Assembly: GCA_002238445.1 (NCBI GenBank)
Contig: MPML01000025.1
Location: forward strand, 1-59,893
Source of the DNA: Caldilineaceae bacterium bin5
Lineage (GTDB): Bacteria; Chloroflexota; Anaerolineae; Caldilineales; Caldilineaceae
DNA: 59,893 bases
Direction of reading: 5' to 3'
Shown piece after piece: positions 1 to 7,852 of the stretch. Both the position numbers and the translations under genes were made by a program. Numbering within the stretch: the first letter of the stretch is position 1; each line of letters starts with the position of its first letter. The notes below the pieces were generated by a model. It had not been told where the DNA came from, ran no database searches, and saw only the letters and a program-made list of their open reading frames with translations.

Positions 1-1
1 A

Positions 2-196
2 GCCCTGGCGTGGTTCCGGTTGGCCCTGGCGTGTCAGGTGGATTTCGGTCCCTACGAGAACGACCCTGGCGCAAGGGCCGAAACGAGCAGGCAGGATGCG
101 GCATACCGTGACGGGGACTTCTATTGGGTCGGGTATCTCGAGGATTTTCTGCGCCTGACAGACACCCGCGTGGCCAGACTCCCTCAAAGCCCATAG
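2..196 (+). CDS. 3' end of an unrecognised protein, cut by the window edge
   Basis: An open frame runs from the first bases of the window to a TAG at 194-196. It encodes about 64 residues with a balanced, protein-like composition (segments such as VDFGPYENDPGARAE and GDFYWVGYLEDFLRL), while the other two forward frames look random. No start is visible because the gene begins outside the window. I do not recognise a family. It converges on the sensor kinase gene that ends at 264. Confidence 0.45.
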   Translation, partial: ALAWFRLALACQVDFGPYENDPGARAETSRQDAAYRDGDFYWVGYLEDFLRLTDTRVARLPQSP

Positions 197-263
197 GGAC
201 AGCACCCACCGCCAGCGAGTTCGCCGCACATATCGATGAGCTGCGCAATCTCTGAAACCCGCT

Positions 264-2687
264 TCAACCTGCGCCGGCCGTAGTCCGGACCGGCTCCGGA
301 CTCTCCCCTTTTGGCATGCGGTAGCCGACGCGGGCTTCGGTGAAGATGTATTCAGGGTTGAATGCATCATCGCCCAGTTTGACGCGTAGCCTTCTCACGA
401 TGGTGCGAACCAGCCCCACGTCGCCGGAATGCCCCTCACCCCAAACGCGGCGCAACAGCTGGTCGTGGGTCACAACCAGGCCCGCACTGGTCGAAAGCGC
501 AACGAGCAGCGCATACTCGGTGACGGTCAACACGACCGGACGCCCGGCTACAGAGACACTGCGTTCGGCATAGTTGATGGCCAGCTCTCCCACCGTATAA
601 GCCCCGGGCTTCACAAGCAGACTCCCTCCCGCGTGCCTGCGCAGGGCGGCCCTGATCCTTGCCGCCAGCTCGGTTGGCGCGAACGGTTTCACCACGTAGT
701 CGGCGGCCCCCATGTCGAATGCCTTGGCGATCACCCTCTCCTGTCCGTAGGCGGAGAGGAAGATAACAGGCAGATCCGCTTTTTTGAGGATACTCGTCAT
801 CAGATCGACCCCGTCGATGCCCGGTAGCATCATGTCCAAAAGGACCAGGCGGGGCTTCTCATCCTCGATCAGGCGGTAGACATCCTCAGGTTCCCCCGTC
901 ACTATCGGTTCATAACCTGATTTGGCGAGGGCGTCGCGGATGTATCTGAGCGCGTGCGGATCGTTGTCGACGGCGAGAATGCGCGCGTGATTTTCTGCTG
1001 CCTTTCCGGTCCCGGCGCTAGGCGATAAAGGTTCGACAGTGCCGCCAATGTCCTCCCGCGCAGCCACCGGAATGGTGAAGATGAAGCGCGCGCCCTGGCC
1101 GAGCCCGTCGCTTTCGGCCCAGATGCGGCCCCCGTGCGCCTCGACGATGCCCCTGCAGATAGCCAGGCCCAGGCCCGCCCCCGCAAGGTCGTCCCGCTGT
1201 TCCTCCTCGTCGATGCGGGAATACTTCCTGAACAGGAGCGGCAGACGCTCGGCGGCTATGCCCTTGCCCTCGTCGGTGACTGAGACGGCCACCTGGTACT
1301 GCTCAAGTGCAGCGCTCACCCTGATGGTGGAGAGATCGTTCGAATAGCGGGCGGCATTGGTGAGCAGGTTGCTGAACACCTGGACGATGCGCCGTCTGTC
1401 CGCCATGACCTGGGGCAGGTCGGGCTCGACGTCGATCTGAATGCTGTGCCTGTGGCCTGTGCTCACGAACATGATTCGGGCCTCGTCAACAAGCGCGGCG
1501 ATTCCCGACGGCTCCGGGTCGACCGACAACGTGCCCGTTTCGATGTGAGCCATATCGAGCAGGTCGCGAATCAAACTGCGCATGCCGTCGGCCTGGTTGG
1601 AGATGATGCGCAGGAACTGGCGCATTTCTGCGGGGTCCAGCGCGGACTCCTCATCCAGGAGGGTGGCTGCCGATCCCTTGATGGCGGACAGTGGGAGGCG
1701 CAACTCGTGGCTCACCATGCCCATGAACGCGGTGCGCTGCTGCTCCAATTCCTCCAGCGGCGCCATGTCCTGAAGGGTCACGACAAATGATTCCACCTCG
1801 CCCTCTTCCGTGAAGATCGGTGTAGCGTTGATCAACGCTTTGACGCTGCGGCCGTCGGGGACCTGCAGAACGATCTCCTCGAAGCGAACTGTCTCGCCGC
1901 TGCGCAGCGTCTGCGCCAAAGGGAACTCCTCAAGGGCGATCTCGCGCCCGTCCGCGCGGCGGAAGGTGATCAATTCAAGAAGCTGCTCCAGAGAGCGGCC
2001 GGGCATCTGCAGGCTGCTGACGATCCGCTCCGTCTCTCGATTGAACGACAACAGGCGGCCGGCCTTCGCGTCCAATACCACGACACCGACCGGCGCGGTG
2101 CTTATCAGCGTCTCCAGGTTGTTTCTGGCCCGCTGCTCGTCGCGGTATCTGCGCGCGTTGGCAATGACGAGCGCGGCCTGGCTTGCAAACATGACCAGGG
2201 TCTCTTCATCGTCTGCGGTGAACTCTCGCCCGGCCTCCGTCACGCCCAGAAAGATGTTGCCGACCCGTTCTCCTCCGTGGCGGATGGGCGCGGTCAGGAA
2301 GGAGACGGGAGAACGTACGCCCGCAGGCAGATCGAGCTCGGGAAGACCCATGGACCGGATGTGGCCGATCAGGTCATGCAGGCGCAGCGGTTCCGGAATA
2401 TCGCCGAAGTATGCGAACAGTCTCATCCCATCGGGCAGGTCCCACAGATATTGGGCCTCTTCCGGCGTTATGCCGGAGGAGAGGAGATCCTCGGGCTGCC
2501 CCGTCTCGTCGAGCAGTGTGAGCACGCCGCAGCGGGCGCCGGTCAGCGAACAGGCCGAATCGAGGACGCTCTGCAGCACCGCGTCGAAGTCGAGGCTTTC
2601 ATTGATCTGCTGGCTGGCCCTGCTCATCCGGGACAGGCGCTCCCGCAGCGCTTCAATCTCTCGTATCAGTGCATCGGGCTGTTTCAT
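264..2687 (-). CDS. Hybrid sensor histidine kinase fused to an OmpR-type response regulator
   Basis: An 807-residue protein that carries a whole two-component pathway in one chain. From the chosen start MKQPDAL the order is: GAF (about 25-178), PAS (about 190-310), HisKA with H-box FMGMVSHELRLPL (His about 327), HATPase_c with N-box NLLTNAARYS (about 440) and G2 box GAGLGL (about 503), receiver with phospho-acceptor Asp about 618 in LLDMMLPGIDG and Lys about 667 in VVKPF, and a C-terminal winged helix (about 696-791). The start at 2687 is preferred over the longer ORF because AAAGGAG lies six bases upstream. The presence of a DNA-binding domain suggests the kinase acts directly as a transcription factor. 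No membrane segment is seen, so it is probably cytoplasmic. The usual T of HELRTPL is L here. Confidence 0.92.
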   Translation of the reverse strand: MKQPDALIREIEALRERLSRMSRASQQINESLDFDAVLQSVLDSACSLTGARCGVLTLLDETGQPEDLLSSGITPEEAQYLWDLPDGMRLFAYFGDIPEPLRLHDLIGHIRSMGLPELDLPAGVRSPVSFLTAPIRHGGERVGNIFLGVTEAGREFTADDEETLVMFASQAALVIANARRYRDEQRARNNLETLISTAPVGVVVLDAKAGRLLSFNRETERIVSSLQMPGRSLEQLLELITFRRADGREIALEEFPLAQTLRSGETVRFEEIVLQVPDGRSVKALINATPIFTEEGEVESFVVTLQDMAPLEELEQQRTAFMGMVSHELRLPLSAIKGSAATLLDEESALDPAEMRQFLRIISNQADGMRSLIRDLLDMAHIETGTLSVDPEPSGIAALVDEARIMFVSTGHRHSIQIDVEPDLPQVMADRRRIVQVFSNLLTNAARYSNDLSTIRVSAALEQYQVAVSVTDEGKGIAAERLPLLFRKYSRIDEEEQRDDLAGAGLGLAICRGIVEAHGGRIWAESDGLGQGARFIFTIPVAAREDIGGTVEPLSPSAGTGKAAENHARILAVDNDPHALRYIRDALAKSGYEPIVTGEPEDVYRLIEDEKPRLVLLDMMLPGIDGVDLMTSILKKADLPVIFLSAYGQERVIAKAFDMGAADYVVKPFAPTELAARIRAALRRHAGGSLLVKPGAYTVGELAINYAERSVSVAGRPVVLTVTEYALLVALSTSAGLVVTHDQLLRRVWGEGHSGDVGLVRTIVRRLRVKLGDDAFNPEYIFTEARVGYRMPKGESPEPVRTTAGAG

Positions 2688-2854
2688 CTCCTGCTCCTTT
2701 GTCCGCCTGCCGGCGCAGCGACCGGATGCGGGCCCTGATTGGCGACGCGTAGGGACCAAACACTCTCCATTCTATCGTTTGCAGAAAAATTGCCATAATA
2801 CTGCAATAAAAAAAGTGCCGAATTACATGAAAATTATATTTTCAGGCTGTATAA

Positions 2855-3037
2855 TTCAAGGGCAGCCGCGTCATTTTGGCGTTGGCGCATATGGACCACC
2901 GGCCGGAGAACAGCGACGAAGACAACCTGGCCGCGCTGTGCCGGAAGCGTCACAACACGCACGACGAGCCGAAGCGCGCGGCCAACCGGAAGCACAACGC
3001 GCTGCGCGATGCCGGGCAGTTGCGGCTGTGGCGATGA
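2855..3037 (+). pseudogene. HNH endonuclease C-terminal fragment
   Basis: The frame ending at TGA 3035-3037 reads HMDHRPENSDEDNLAALC, then HNTHDEPKRAANRKHNALRDAGQL in two parts. This matches the second half of the intact HNH protein at 4194-4505 (HLDHDPANNADDNLAALC and ANRKHRQLREVGQL). The first Cys pair of the HNH fold is missing, and the second Cys of the LCxxCH motif has become Arg (LCRKRH), so metal binding should be lost. It is followed after ten bases by a copy of dispersed element A. Confidence 0.75.
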
Positions 3038-3047
3038 TGCCACGGTG

Positions 3048-3130
3048 CTTCCCCGGCTAGCCCGCCGTGCGCATCTCGAGCGTGTACCCGGGGGTGTCAC
3101 GTTGGCCCCGTGGAACGGCGGCCGGCCTTG
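3048..3130 (+). repeat. Dispersed element A, copy 1
   Basis: Copy of a short dispersed sequence whose shared blocks are CCGCCGTGCGC, then GCGTGTACCCGGGG, TGTCACG, and a final GTGGAACGG followed by a GGCGGCC-like run. Close relatives lie at 5361, 7745, 8118 and 23143, all in this orientation. Most sit at the end of a gene or gene fragment and before the ribosome-binding site of the next one. Confidence 0.65.
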
Positions 3131-3150
3131 GCATTTGGGGGAGCGGACAA

Positions 3151-3339
3151 ATGACCTTCCGCATATACGGCGAGACCGGCGCGCGTTGCCTGGAATCCGG
3201 TTGGTACGTCTGTCGACTACACCCCGAAGTCGAAGAATACTTCGCCCAGGGCGAGTACTTCAGCGCTTGCCCCGGACCCGACGATGACGCCGACGAAATG
3301 CACGACGCCACCTGGATGCTCGTCGAAGGGGCTGAGTAG
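3151..3339 (+). CDS. Small Cys-containing protein (zinc-ribbon-like)
   Basis: A 62-residue protein starting at ATG 3151 after GGGGAG. The pattern GWYVCRLHPEVEEYFAQGE, then FSACPG, then ATWMLVE resembles small proteins of the form G-x-Y-x-C...(E/Q)GE-x-F-x-x-C-P...W-x-L-V, which are often zinc-ribbon-like. Only isolated cysteines rather than clear CxxC pairs are seen, so metal binding is uncertain. It follows dispersed element A and precedes a coiled-coil protein with no clear functional link. Confidence 0.6.
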   Translation: MTFRIYGETGARCLESGWYVCRLHPEVEEYFAQGEYFSACPGPDDDADEMHDATWMLVEGAE

Positions 3340-3370
3340 GGGGGCGCACAACAGCAAGGAGAAGCAGACG

Positions 3371-3769
3371 ATGGAACCCCGTTACCCTATGCTTGAAAAA
3401 AAGATGGTCGACGAGTGGACAGACGATGATGTTGAATCGTATGTAGACGCGCTTCTTAACGATTTATCTGATCTAGCCGAAAAAGATCCGAAAATTTATC
3501 GGATATTACACCATGTGATTGCTTTTGTGCTTTTCGTGTCTTCTATTGACTTGACAAAGTCCTTGTCCCGGGAGCGCGCCCTTAGCAAAGAGATAGACAA
3601 GCTTCGCTCCCATCGTGATAGAAAAGAGCACATCGAAGAAGTAGTCGAAGACCATGTTGAATTTCAGGTTGGTGAGTTCGATAAGCACTACAAAAACGCA
3701 CTCAACCGCATGCGGAAACAAATTGAAAGCCTCAGTATCAGGATGGATCGTTTGGGGGGGAATGAATAA
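3371..3769 (+). CDS. Hypothetical coiled-coil protein
   Basis: A 132-residue protein starting MEPRYPMLEKKM after AAGGAG nine bases upstream. The N-terminal half contains a hydrophobic helix (HHVIAFVLFVSSIDL, about residues 45-60) and the rest is strongly charged and helical (ERALSKEIDKLRSHRDRKEH; MRKQIESLSIRMDRLGG), typical of a coiled coil. Its base composition is lower in GC than its neighbours, which suggests recent acquisition. It may work with the next gene, a membrane-anchored helical protein 36 bases downstream. No family was recognised. Confidence 0.65.
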   Translation: MEPRYPMLEKKMVDEWTDDDVESYVDALLNDLSDLAEKDPKIYRILHHVIAFVLFVSSIDLTKSLSRERALSKEIDKLRSHRDRKEHIEEVVEDHVEFQVGEFDKHYKNALNRMRKQIESLSIRMDRLGGNE

Positions 3770-3805
3770 CCGCCGCTTTGCCGCGCACGCTGAGAGGAGC
3801 CGCCA

Positions 3806-4192
3806 TTGGAATGGATCGTTGCAATAATAGTTTGGCTGTTAGTTTGCTCCCTCATTTGTTTTCTGATCGCAAGGGCAACATGCCGCAATTATAGAAATGA
3901 GCCTATTGATGAACAGATAGCGGTAAATGCTTCACAGCAAGAGGTAACTGATGCACTACATGAGTACATTGGTGCAGTGAACGCACGTGTTGATACCCTG
4001 CCAGAGTATATTGATGCACACGATCACGTACTACAGGTTCGACAGGAGATCACCTTGGAGGCTCTTTTCGTCATAAGGGATATGCTTGAGTTGATGGAAC
4101 ACCCTGGCGACAAAAGGCTTGCATTCTCCAAGTTTGTGGAAAAAAGAAACGATCTTGACATCAAGCTAGACGCCTTGAGAGAGGACGAGTAG
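3806..4192 (+). CDS. Membrane-anchored helical protein
   Basis: A 128-residue protein that starts at TTG 3806 (MEWIVAII) with GAGAGGAG just upstream. No in-frame ATG lies near, so the TTG start is preferred. Residues about 3-24 form one membrane segment (WIVAIIVWLLVCSLICFLIA); the rest is cytoplasmic, acidic and helical. Its lower GC matches the previous gene, so the two probably travel together. It is followed two bases later by the HNH gene. Confidence 0.6.
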   Translation: MEWIVAIIVWLLVCSLICFLIARATCRNYRNEPIDEQIAVNASQQEVTDALHEYIGAVNARVDTLPEYIDAHDHVLQVRQEITLEALFVIRDMLELMEHPGDKRLAFSKFVEKRNDLDIKLDALREDE

Positions 4193-4193
4193 A

Positions 4194-4505
4194 TTGCCAA
4201 TCCGCCCTGAGCTCCGCGCCCTCTACCCGCCCAACTGGAAAGCCATCAGCCGCCGCATCCGCTTCGAGCGCGCCGGCAACCGCTGCGAGTGGTGCGGGCC
4301 AACCAATCACTGGTTCCACCCGGAAACGGGGAGCGTCGTCGTGCTCACCGTCGCGCACCTGGACCACGACCCCGCCAACAACGCAGACGACAACCTGGCC
4401 GCGCTGTGCCAGGCCTGCCATAACCGCTACGACGTGCCGAAACAGGCGGCCAACAGGAAGCACCGCCAGCTAAGGGAAGTGGGGCAGTTGGAATTGCTAA
4501 TATAG
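4194..4505 (+). CDS. HNH endonuclease, small stand-alone type
   Basis: A 103-residue protein starting at TTG 4194 (MPIRPELRALYPPNWKAIS). The HNH fold is visible: CEWCG at about residues 31-35, the catalytic-type HLDHDP at about 62-67, NNADDNLAALC and CQACHNRYD at about 68-86. Such proteins cut DNA with one metal ion at the ββα site. Three broken relatives occur in this window (2855, 5061, 9073), so this is the only intact copy of the set. Function in the cell is unknown; homing, phage and restriction roles are all possible. Confidence 0.85.
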   Translation: MPIRPELRALYPPNWKAISRRIRFERAGNRCEWCGPTNHWFHPETGSVVVLTVAHLDHDPANNADDNLAALCQACHNRYDVPKQAANRKHRQLREVGQLELLI

Positions 4506-4515
4506 TGGTGAATAC

Positions 4516-5019
4516 ATGTCAAGAAAGTCGTACTGGCAACGTGTTGACGCATACCAGGGTAACTATCCCAAAGCTAGAAAAGATGCCTTCCGCCGTTCTA
4601 ACGGCTCGTGCCAGTTCTGCGGAACCAAAAGACCCTTGGAAGCGCACCATTGGACCAGGGGATTCTATCCCCCAGGCGACAGGGTAACGGCCGACGACCT
4701 TACTGCCCTATGCAAGTCTTGTCACTACATTGCTACTTGTCTCCGGGGCATGCTCCACGCCGGCTGCTCACATGAACAGCTTGAAGCAGAGTTTGAGCAG
4801 GCGGTCAATGACCGAGAAAAATGGCAGGCTTTGTTGGAGTGGACCAGTACGGCAAAGTCTGCAAGGAACAGAATGATTGAGCTGGATGCGAAGAATGTTC
4901 CTCAGATAGCCAGCGACTTCGCTGACAGAGACGTCGGATCGGAGTGGAACCTCCGGCCGGCTGCGATACTCATTGCAGGTATCGCAATTCTTAGTTGGTT
5001 TTACAGCGCTTTTTATTGA
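4516..5019 (+). CDS. HNH endonuclease with a C-terminal membrane helix
   Basis: A 167-residue protein starting MSRKSYWQRVDAY. The first half is an HNH domain: CQFCGTKRPLEAHHWTRG (about residues 33-51), then DDLTALCKSCHYIA (about 61-74). The middle (about 80-135) is charged and helical. The last 20 residues are hydrophobic (AAILIAGIAILSWFYSAF), a likely single membrane helix with the nuclease facing the cytoplasm. It starts ten bases after the previous HNH gene. It is unlike that gene in sequence, so it is not a simple duplicate. The tail anchor is unusual for this fold. Confidence 0.75.
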   Translation: MSRKSYWQRVDAYQGNYPKARKDAFRRSNGSCQFCGTKRPLEAHHWTRGFYPPGDRVTADDLTALCKSCHYIATCLRGMLHAGCSHEQLEAEFEQAVNDREKWQALLEWTSTAKSARNRMIELDAKNVPQIASDFADRDVGSEWNLRPAAILIAGIAILSWFYSAFY

Positions 5020-5039
5020 ATTGGAAGAAAGGCCAACCT

Positions 5040-5126
5040 ATGAGACTTGCGAACCTGTGCGCCAACCGCAAGCACAACGCGCTGCGCGATGCCGGGCAGC
5101 TCACACTACCACTGAAGGCACCATGA
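5040..5126 (+). pseudogene. HNH endonuclease C-terminal stump
   Basis: The frame from ATG 5040 ends at TGA 5124-5126 and contains ANRKHNALRDAGQL, almost identical to the tail of the fragment at 2855-3037. Only the last 20 or so residues of the HNH protein remain. Its stop overlaps the ATG of the next gene (ATGA), so it may still couple translation to it. Confidence 0.7.
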
Positions 5127-5941
5127 AACGCGCCAAACTTCTCGCACTTATCGTCGTTACGCTGGCACTGCTCGCCGCGGCCAACATTGCCAACGCTCAG
5201 TCGCCGTCCGGCACCATCACCATCCAGCCGGAAAACCGCTGCAGCCCGTACAATCGCGACGCCTACCCTTATCCGCAAAGCGTCGAAAACGGAATCATCG
5301 CCCGCATGGGCGGCCGCATCTACGGCCCGTATACCGGCCAGACCTTTTCCAGCCCGCGCGAGCCCGGCCAGCCCGCCGTGCGCGCAAGCGTATACCCTGG
5401 GTCGCTTACAATCCGGTGGAATGGGATCCCCAGTGGAACGGTGGGCGGCTTGGGCTTTGCGGCGCCCGTGCAACAAAAGGGAGACACAATGGCTATGTGG
5501 ATCGGGAGATCCATTGAGGAGGTTGGAGGTCCTTATTCTTTTGGCGCCGAATTCATTACGTCGGACTTCAGTAGCTACTGCCTGGCGTCTAGTGTTCGCC
5601 CCGTGGTGGGCGAACTGTTAGGACATCACGAAAAAGGAAAAACGATTCTCTTGGAGTCCCGTTGGAATATGGCAGGGACGGTTAAATGTCTAGGGCTCGT
5701 TGACGTTTCAAAGAGGCAGGCAAGATCGGCGCAATCGACAGCGGGGAAGTGGGGGAGCAGACGATATCTGGCCGTGCGTCAGGGGCCCAGCGCCCTTTCG
5801 TCTCTCATGTACATCCCAAATGAGTCCACGAGCTTGCGAGCATCAATAGAGCGAGTGAGACGCCTGCGATGTCAGGGGACAGCCCGTGCGAAATGTCTTG
5901 GTTTCAAATTGAACACACATGAGTTCCCGTTCATCATATAA
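5123..5941 (+). pseudogene. Truncated secreted HNH (DUF1524-like) nuclease fused to element A
   Basis: The frame starts at ATG 5123 with a signal peptide (MKRAKLLALIVVTLALLAAA, cleaved near NAQ). Residues about 33-75 (RCSPYNRDAYPYPQSVENG, ARMGGRIYGPYTGQTFSS) match the start of secreted HNH nucleases of the DUF1524 type. In that family this segment is followed by the catalytic DIEHIV and AHDSGL motifs. Here the frame runs instead into element A (PAVRASVYPG) at about 5361 and then into unrelated sequence to 5941. The active site is therefore missing. The downstream part (about 180 residues) shows no family I recognise and may be read-through. The fusion is inferred to have inactivated the enzyme. 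Confidence 0.6.
5361..5465 (+). repeat. Dispersed element A, copy 2
   Basis: Shares CCAGCCCGCCGTGCGC with copy 1, then a GCGTATACCCTGGG block, GTGGAACGGTGGGCGGC and a GGCTTTG tail. It contains an extra segment between the two halves compared with copy 1. It lies exactly where homology of the upstream nuclease gene to its family stops. Confidence 0.6.
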
Positions 5942-6024
5942 TTATTATATCATTTTTGATAAGCGATGTTCTCTATCTCAAAAATTTTTTCTCGCAAACG
6001 CTCGTAATCTCTCGTGGATCTCTC

Positions 6025-6048
6025 GTAAACGCTCGTACGAGCGTTTAC
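6025..6048. promoter_or_regulatory. Perfect 24-bp palindrome within CTCGTAA-type repeats
   Basis: The half site GTAAACGCTCGT is followed directly by its exact reverse complement. Around it, from 5990 to 6066, partial copies of CTCGT(A/G)A and ACGCTCGTA recur (CTCGCAAACGCTCGTAA, CTCTCGTGG, GTACGAGCG). The arrangement resembles an operator or an iteron cluster. No adjacent regulator gene explains it. Confidence 0.6.
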
Positions 6049-6249
6049 CCGCTCCCGTACGAGCGCAAGACCTGTGTTCAGGGAGCGTCCAGCCCAGCTT
6101 TTCCTGCAGTTACACTGAAACTGTGTCTCTTCAGCCCGCTTTGAAACCATGCCTTTTCACCGACCGCAGCCGGAAGAGCTTGCCTTCTCGACACACCTTG
6201 AAAATGTCAACGAGCCCTAGAAAACCATATCGGCGATAGCCCTGCTGAT

Positions 6250-6560
6250 TTCGCAATGGAATTCAAGTCGTGTCAACAGGAACTTGAACGCCTGTCACAA
6301 GACCTTTTGAAGCCTATTAATGCCTGGCCGTAGCTTCCCCGCACCCGCAGAAAGGGAAAAATCTGAATGAGATGCTCGTGCTGTTCGAGTATGCCCGATA
6401 TGACGGGAAGGACAGCGGCGCGCATGCGGAGCGGGTCCGGGCAGTGACCCACGAGGGTGTCCTTGCAAAAATGGGTAAAGTTTCTGCCACTGATGGTCGG
6501 CAATTCTCTTTGTAGACATCCTACTATTGTCGCCAATGTGACAGAACGAATCAAACGTCA
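6250..6560 (-). pseudogene. IS5-like transposase N-terminal remnant
   Basis: On the minus strand the frame beginning near 6520 reads MSTKRIADHQWQKLYPFLQG, which resembles the start of IS5-family transposases (I-x-D-x-Q-W-x-K-L-x-x-F-L). After a frameshift a second frame continues VGHCPDPLRMRAAVLPVISG and YGQALIGFKRSCDR, matching the RRFVEAVLW and YGxWNSVYKRF region of the family. Only about 100 codons remain and the DDE core is absent. The 5942-6249 stretch upstream holds only the palindrome cluster and AT-rich sequence. Confidence 0.45.
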
Positions 6561-6678
6561 ACGAGACCTGGTGATTTCTTGAAAGCGTATCAGGAAGTTT
6601 TTCCCAAAGAGAGCGGACGGCCATTCCATGTGGAACGGTTGATACCCTCAACCACTGTATAGCATGGAGATGAAAAGT

Positions 6679-7437
6679 ATGGCTACGAAACGCATTGCAA
6701 ACGCCCTGGTTCTGTTCTTGGTTCTGGCCATTGTCCTGGCGCTGCGGCACACGAAAATGGCGGGGGCGCGTGAGATGTTACATGGGTGCACCGCGGAAGC
6801 CGGACTCGACGCGGTCAGGTCGGGGGAAGCTGTGTCCGACGATCATTTTTACCATGATATAGTATGCGGCGACCATACGGCAACGCCAATACCAACGAAC
6901 ACACGAATACCAACGAATACACCAAGGCCAAGATCAACGAACACGCCAACGTCGACGAACACACCAAGGCCAAGATCAACGAACACGCCAACGTCGACGA
7001 ATACGCCAAGGCCAGGGCCGACGAACACGCCAACGTCGACGAATACGCCAAGGCCAGGGCCGACGAACACGCCAAAGCCAGTATCAGCACAACACCCACC
7101 CACTCCATGCGTCGTGACGCATGCCGCTACGCCGGCGCAACTGTGCGTATCCGGCAATGGGTTTCAATATTATTTCGTCGGGCCAGGCGGTGTTCAGGAA
7201 GGGCCCTATCTGCCTTCAGTCAGCGACCTGGCTGAACTGCATTCTGTGGCTATGTCCGCGGTTGAGCTGTACCGCGGCCTGAATCCGATGACGGGCAAGC
7301 CGGTTCAGATCGACTATCTGCCCAATGAGCAGGTGATCCGGGTCTTCACTTACTACGCGGATACGCCTTACAGTATGGACAAACCCTATATCTTCACCCT
7401 CAACAATAGCCATCAGGTGACATATCAGGCCTGGTAG
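6679..7437 (+). CDS. Secreted or anchored protein with Pro-Thr tandem linker
   Basis: A 252-residue protein starting MATKRIANALVLFLVLAIVL; this ATG is preferred because GGAG lies nine bases upstream. The first 25 residues are a signal peptide or membrane anchor. Residues about 72-140 are a Thr/Pro/Asn linker built from 14-residue repeats (TNTPRPRSTNTPTS type), encoded by a 42-bp tandem repeat. The C-terminal 110 residues (CVSGNGFQYYFVGPGGVQEG; IDYLPNEQVIRVFTYYAD) are globular and not recognised. Such linkers are common in Chloroflexota surface proteins. It is probably monocistronic. Confidence 0.7.
   Translation: MATKRIANALVLFLVLAIVLALRHTKMAGAREMLHGCTAEAGLDAVRSGEAVSDDHFYHDIVCGDHTATPIPTNTRIPTNTPRPRSTNTPTSTNTPRPRSTNTPTSTNTPRPGPTNTPTSTNTPRPGPTNTPKPVSAQHPPTPCVVTHAATPAQLCVSGNGFQYYFVGPGGVQEGPYLPSVSDLAELHSVAMSAVELYRGLNPMTGKPVQIDYLPNEQVIRVFTYYADTPYSMDKPYIFTLNNSHQVTYQAW
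6919..7079 (+). repeat. 42-bp in-frame tandem repeat, about 3.8 units
   Basis: Units begin at 6919, 6961, 7003 and 7045 with ACACCAAGGCCAAGATCAAC or ACGCCAAGGCCAGGGCCGAC and each contains GAACACGCCAACGTCGACGA. Units 1-2 and units 3-4 form two sub-types. The repeat length is a multiple of three, so copy number can change without a frameshift. Confidence 0.85.
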
Positions 7438-7488
7438 GTTCAGAATGGTGGGCGATAAACCAACACTTTCCTCCAAGGAGGAAACCGC

Positions 7489-7578
7489 ATGAAACGAGCG
7501 CTTGGCGCAGCATTGGTCGCCGTGCCTTGGCCGCTGGCTCTGGTAGCGGCGCCGGCGATTGCCGCTGCTCAAGACTGA
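7489..7578 (+). pseudogene. Orphan signal peptide (truncated secreted gene)
   Basis: A 29-codon frame follows a strong ribosome-binding site (CCAAGGAGG) and encodes a complete signal peptide, MKRALGAALVAVPWPLALVA then APAIAAAQD, then TGA. It resembles the leader of the SH3b protein at 11511 (MKRALIIALLAVAVLAP...AQD). The mature protein is missing; about 170 bases later element A copy 3 begins. It reads as a gene cut just after its leader. Confidence 0.55.
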
Positions 7579-7744
7579 TGATGGCCAGAACAGCCGAAAG
7601 GAACCAGGCAATCAAGGCCGGGGAGATGGACGAACAAAATCTTAAGTCGAGAGAGGGTTGTGCATCAGAGTCTGCTCTTGGCAGACCAAGCTTGCGAGCG
7701 ATTCAAATCAGCGCCATAGACCTGCACGCCCGGACAGTCCTCTG

Positions 7745-7820
7745 CGCGCAATGCAGCGTTCACCCGGGGAACAACAGCCTGGAAAGTCGCAATACATCTT
7801 TCCTGTAGAACGGGGGGGCG
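7745..7820 (+). repeat. Dispersed element A, copy 3
   Basis: Contains CACCCGGGGAACAACAGCCT, then GAAAGTCGCA and CTTTCCTGTAGAACGG followed by GGGCGGCC. It is closest to copy 4 at 8118 (CCCGGGGAACAACAGC and TTTCCTGCAGAACGG shared). It ends about 30 bases before the start of the next gene. Confidence 0.6.
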
Positions 7821-7852
7821 GCCGCGGTCTAGAAACAGTCTAGGAGAGCAAA

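Noticed and set aside
1810..3060. 416-codon plus-strand frame opposite the sensor kinase
   Set aside because: Antisense of a clear kinase gene; Ser/Arg-rich composition and no domain.
7527..7808. 93-codon frame across element A copy 3
   Set aside because: No ribosome-binding site; most of it is the repeat and the other copies are not open in this frame.
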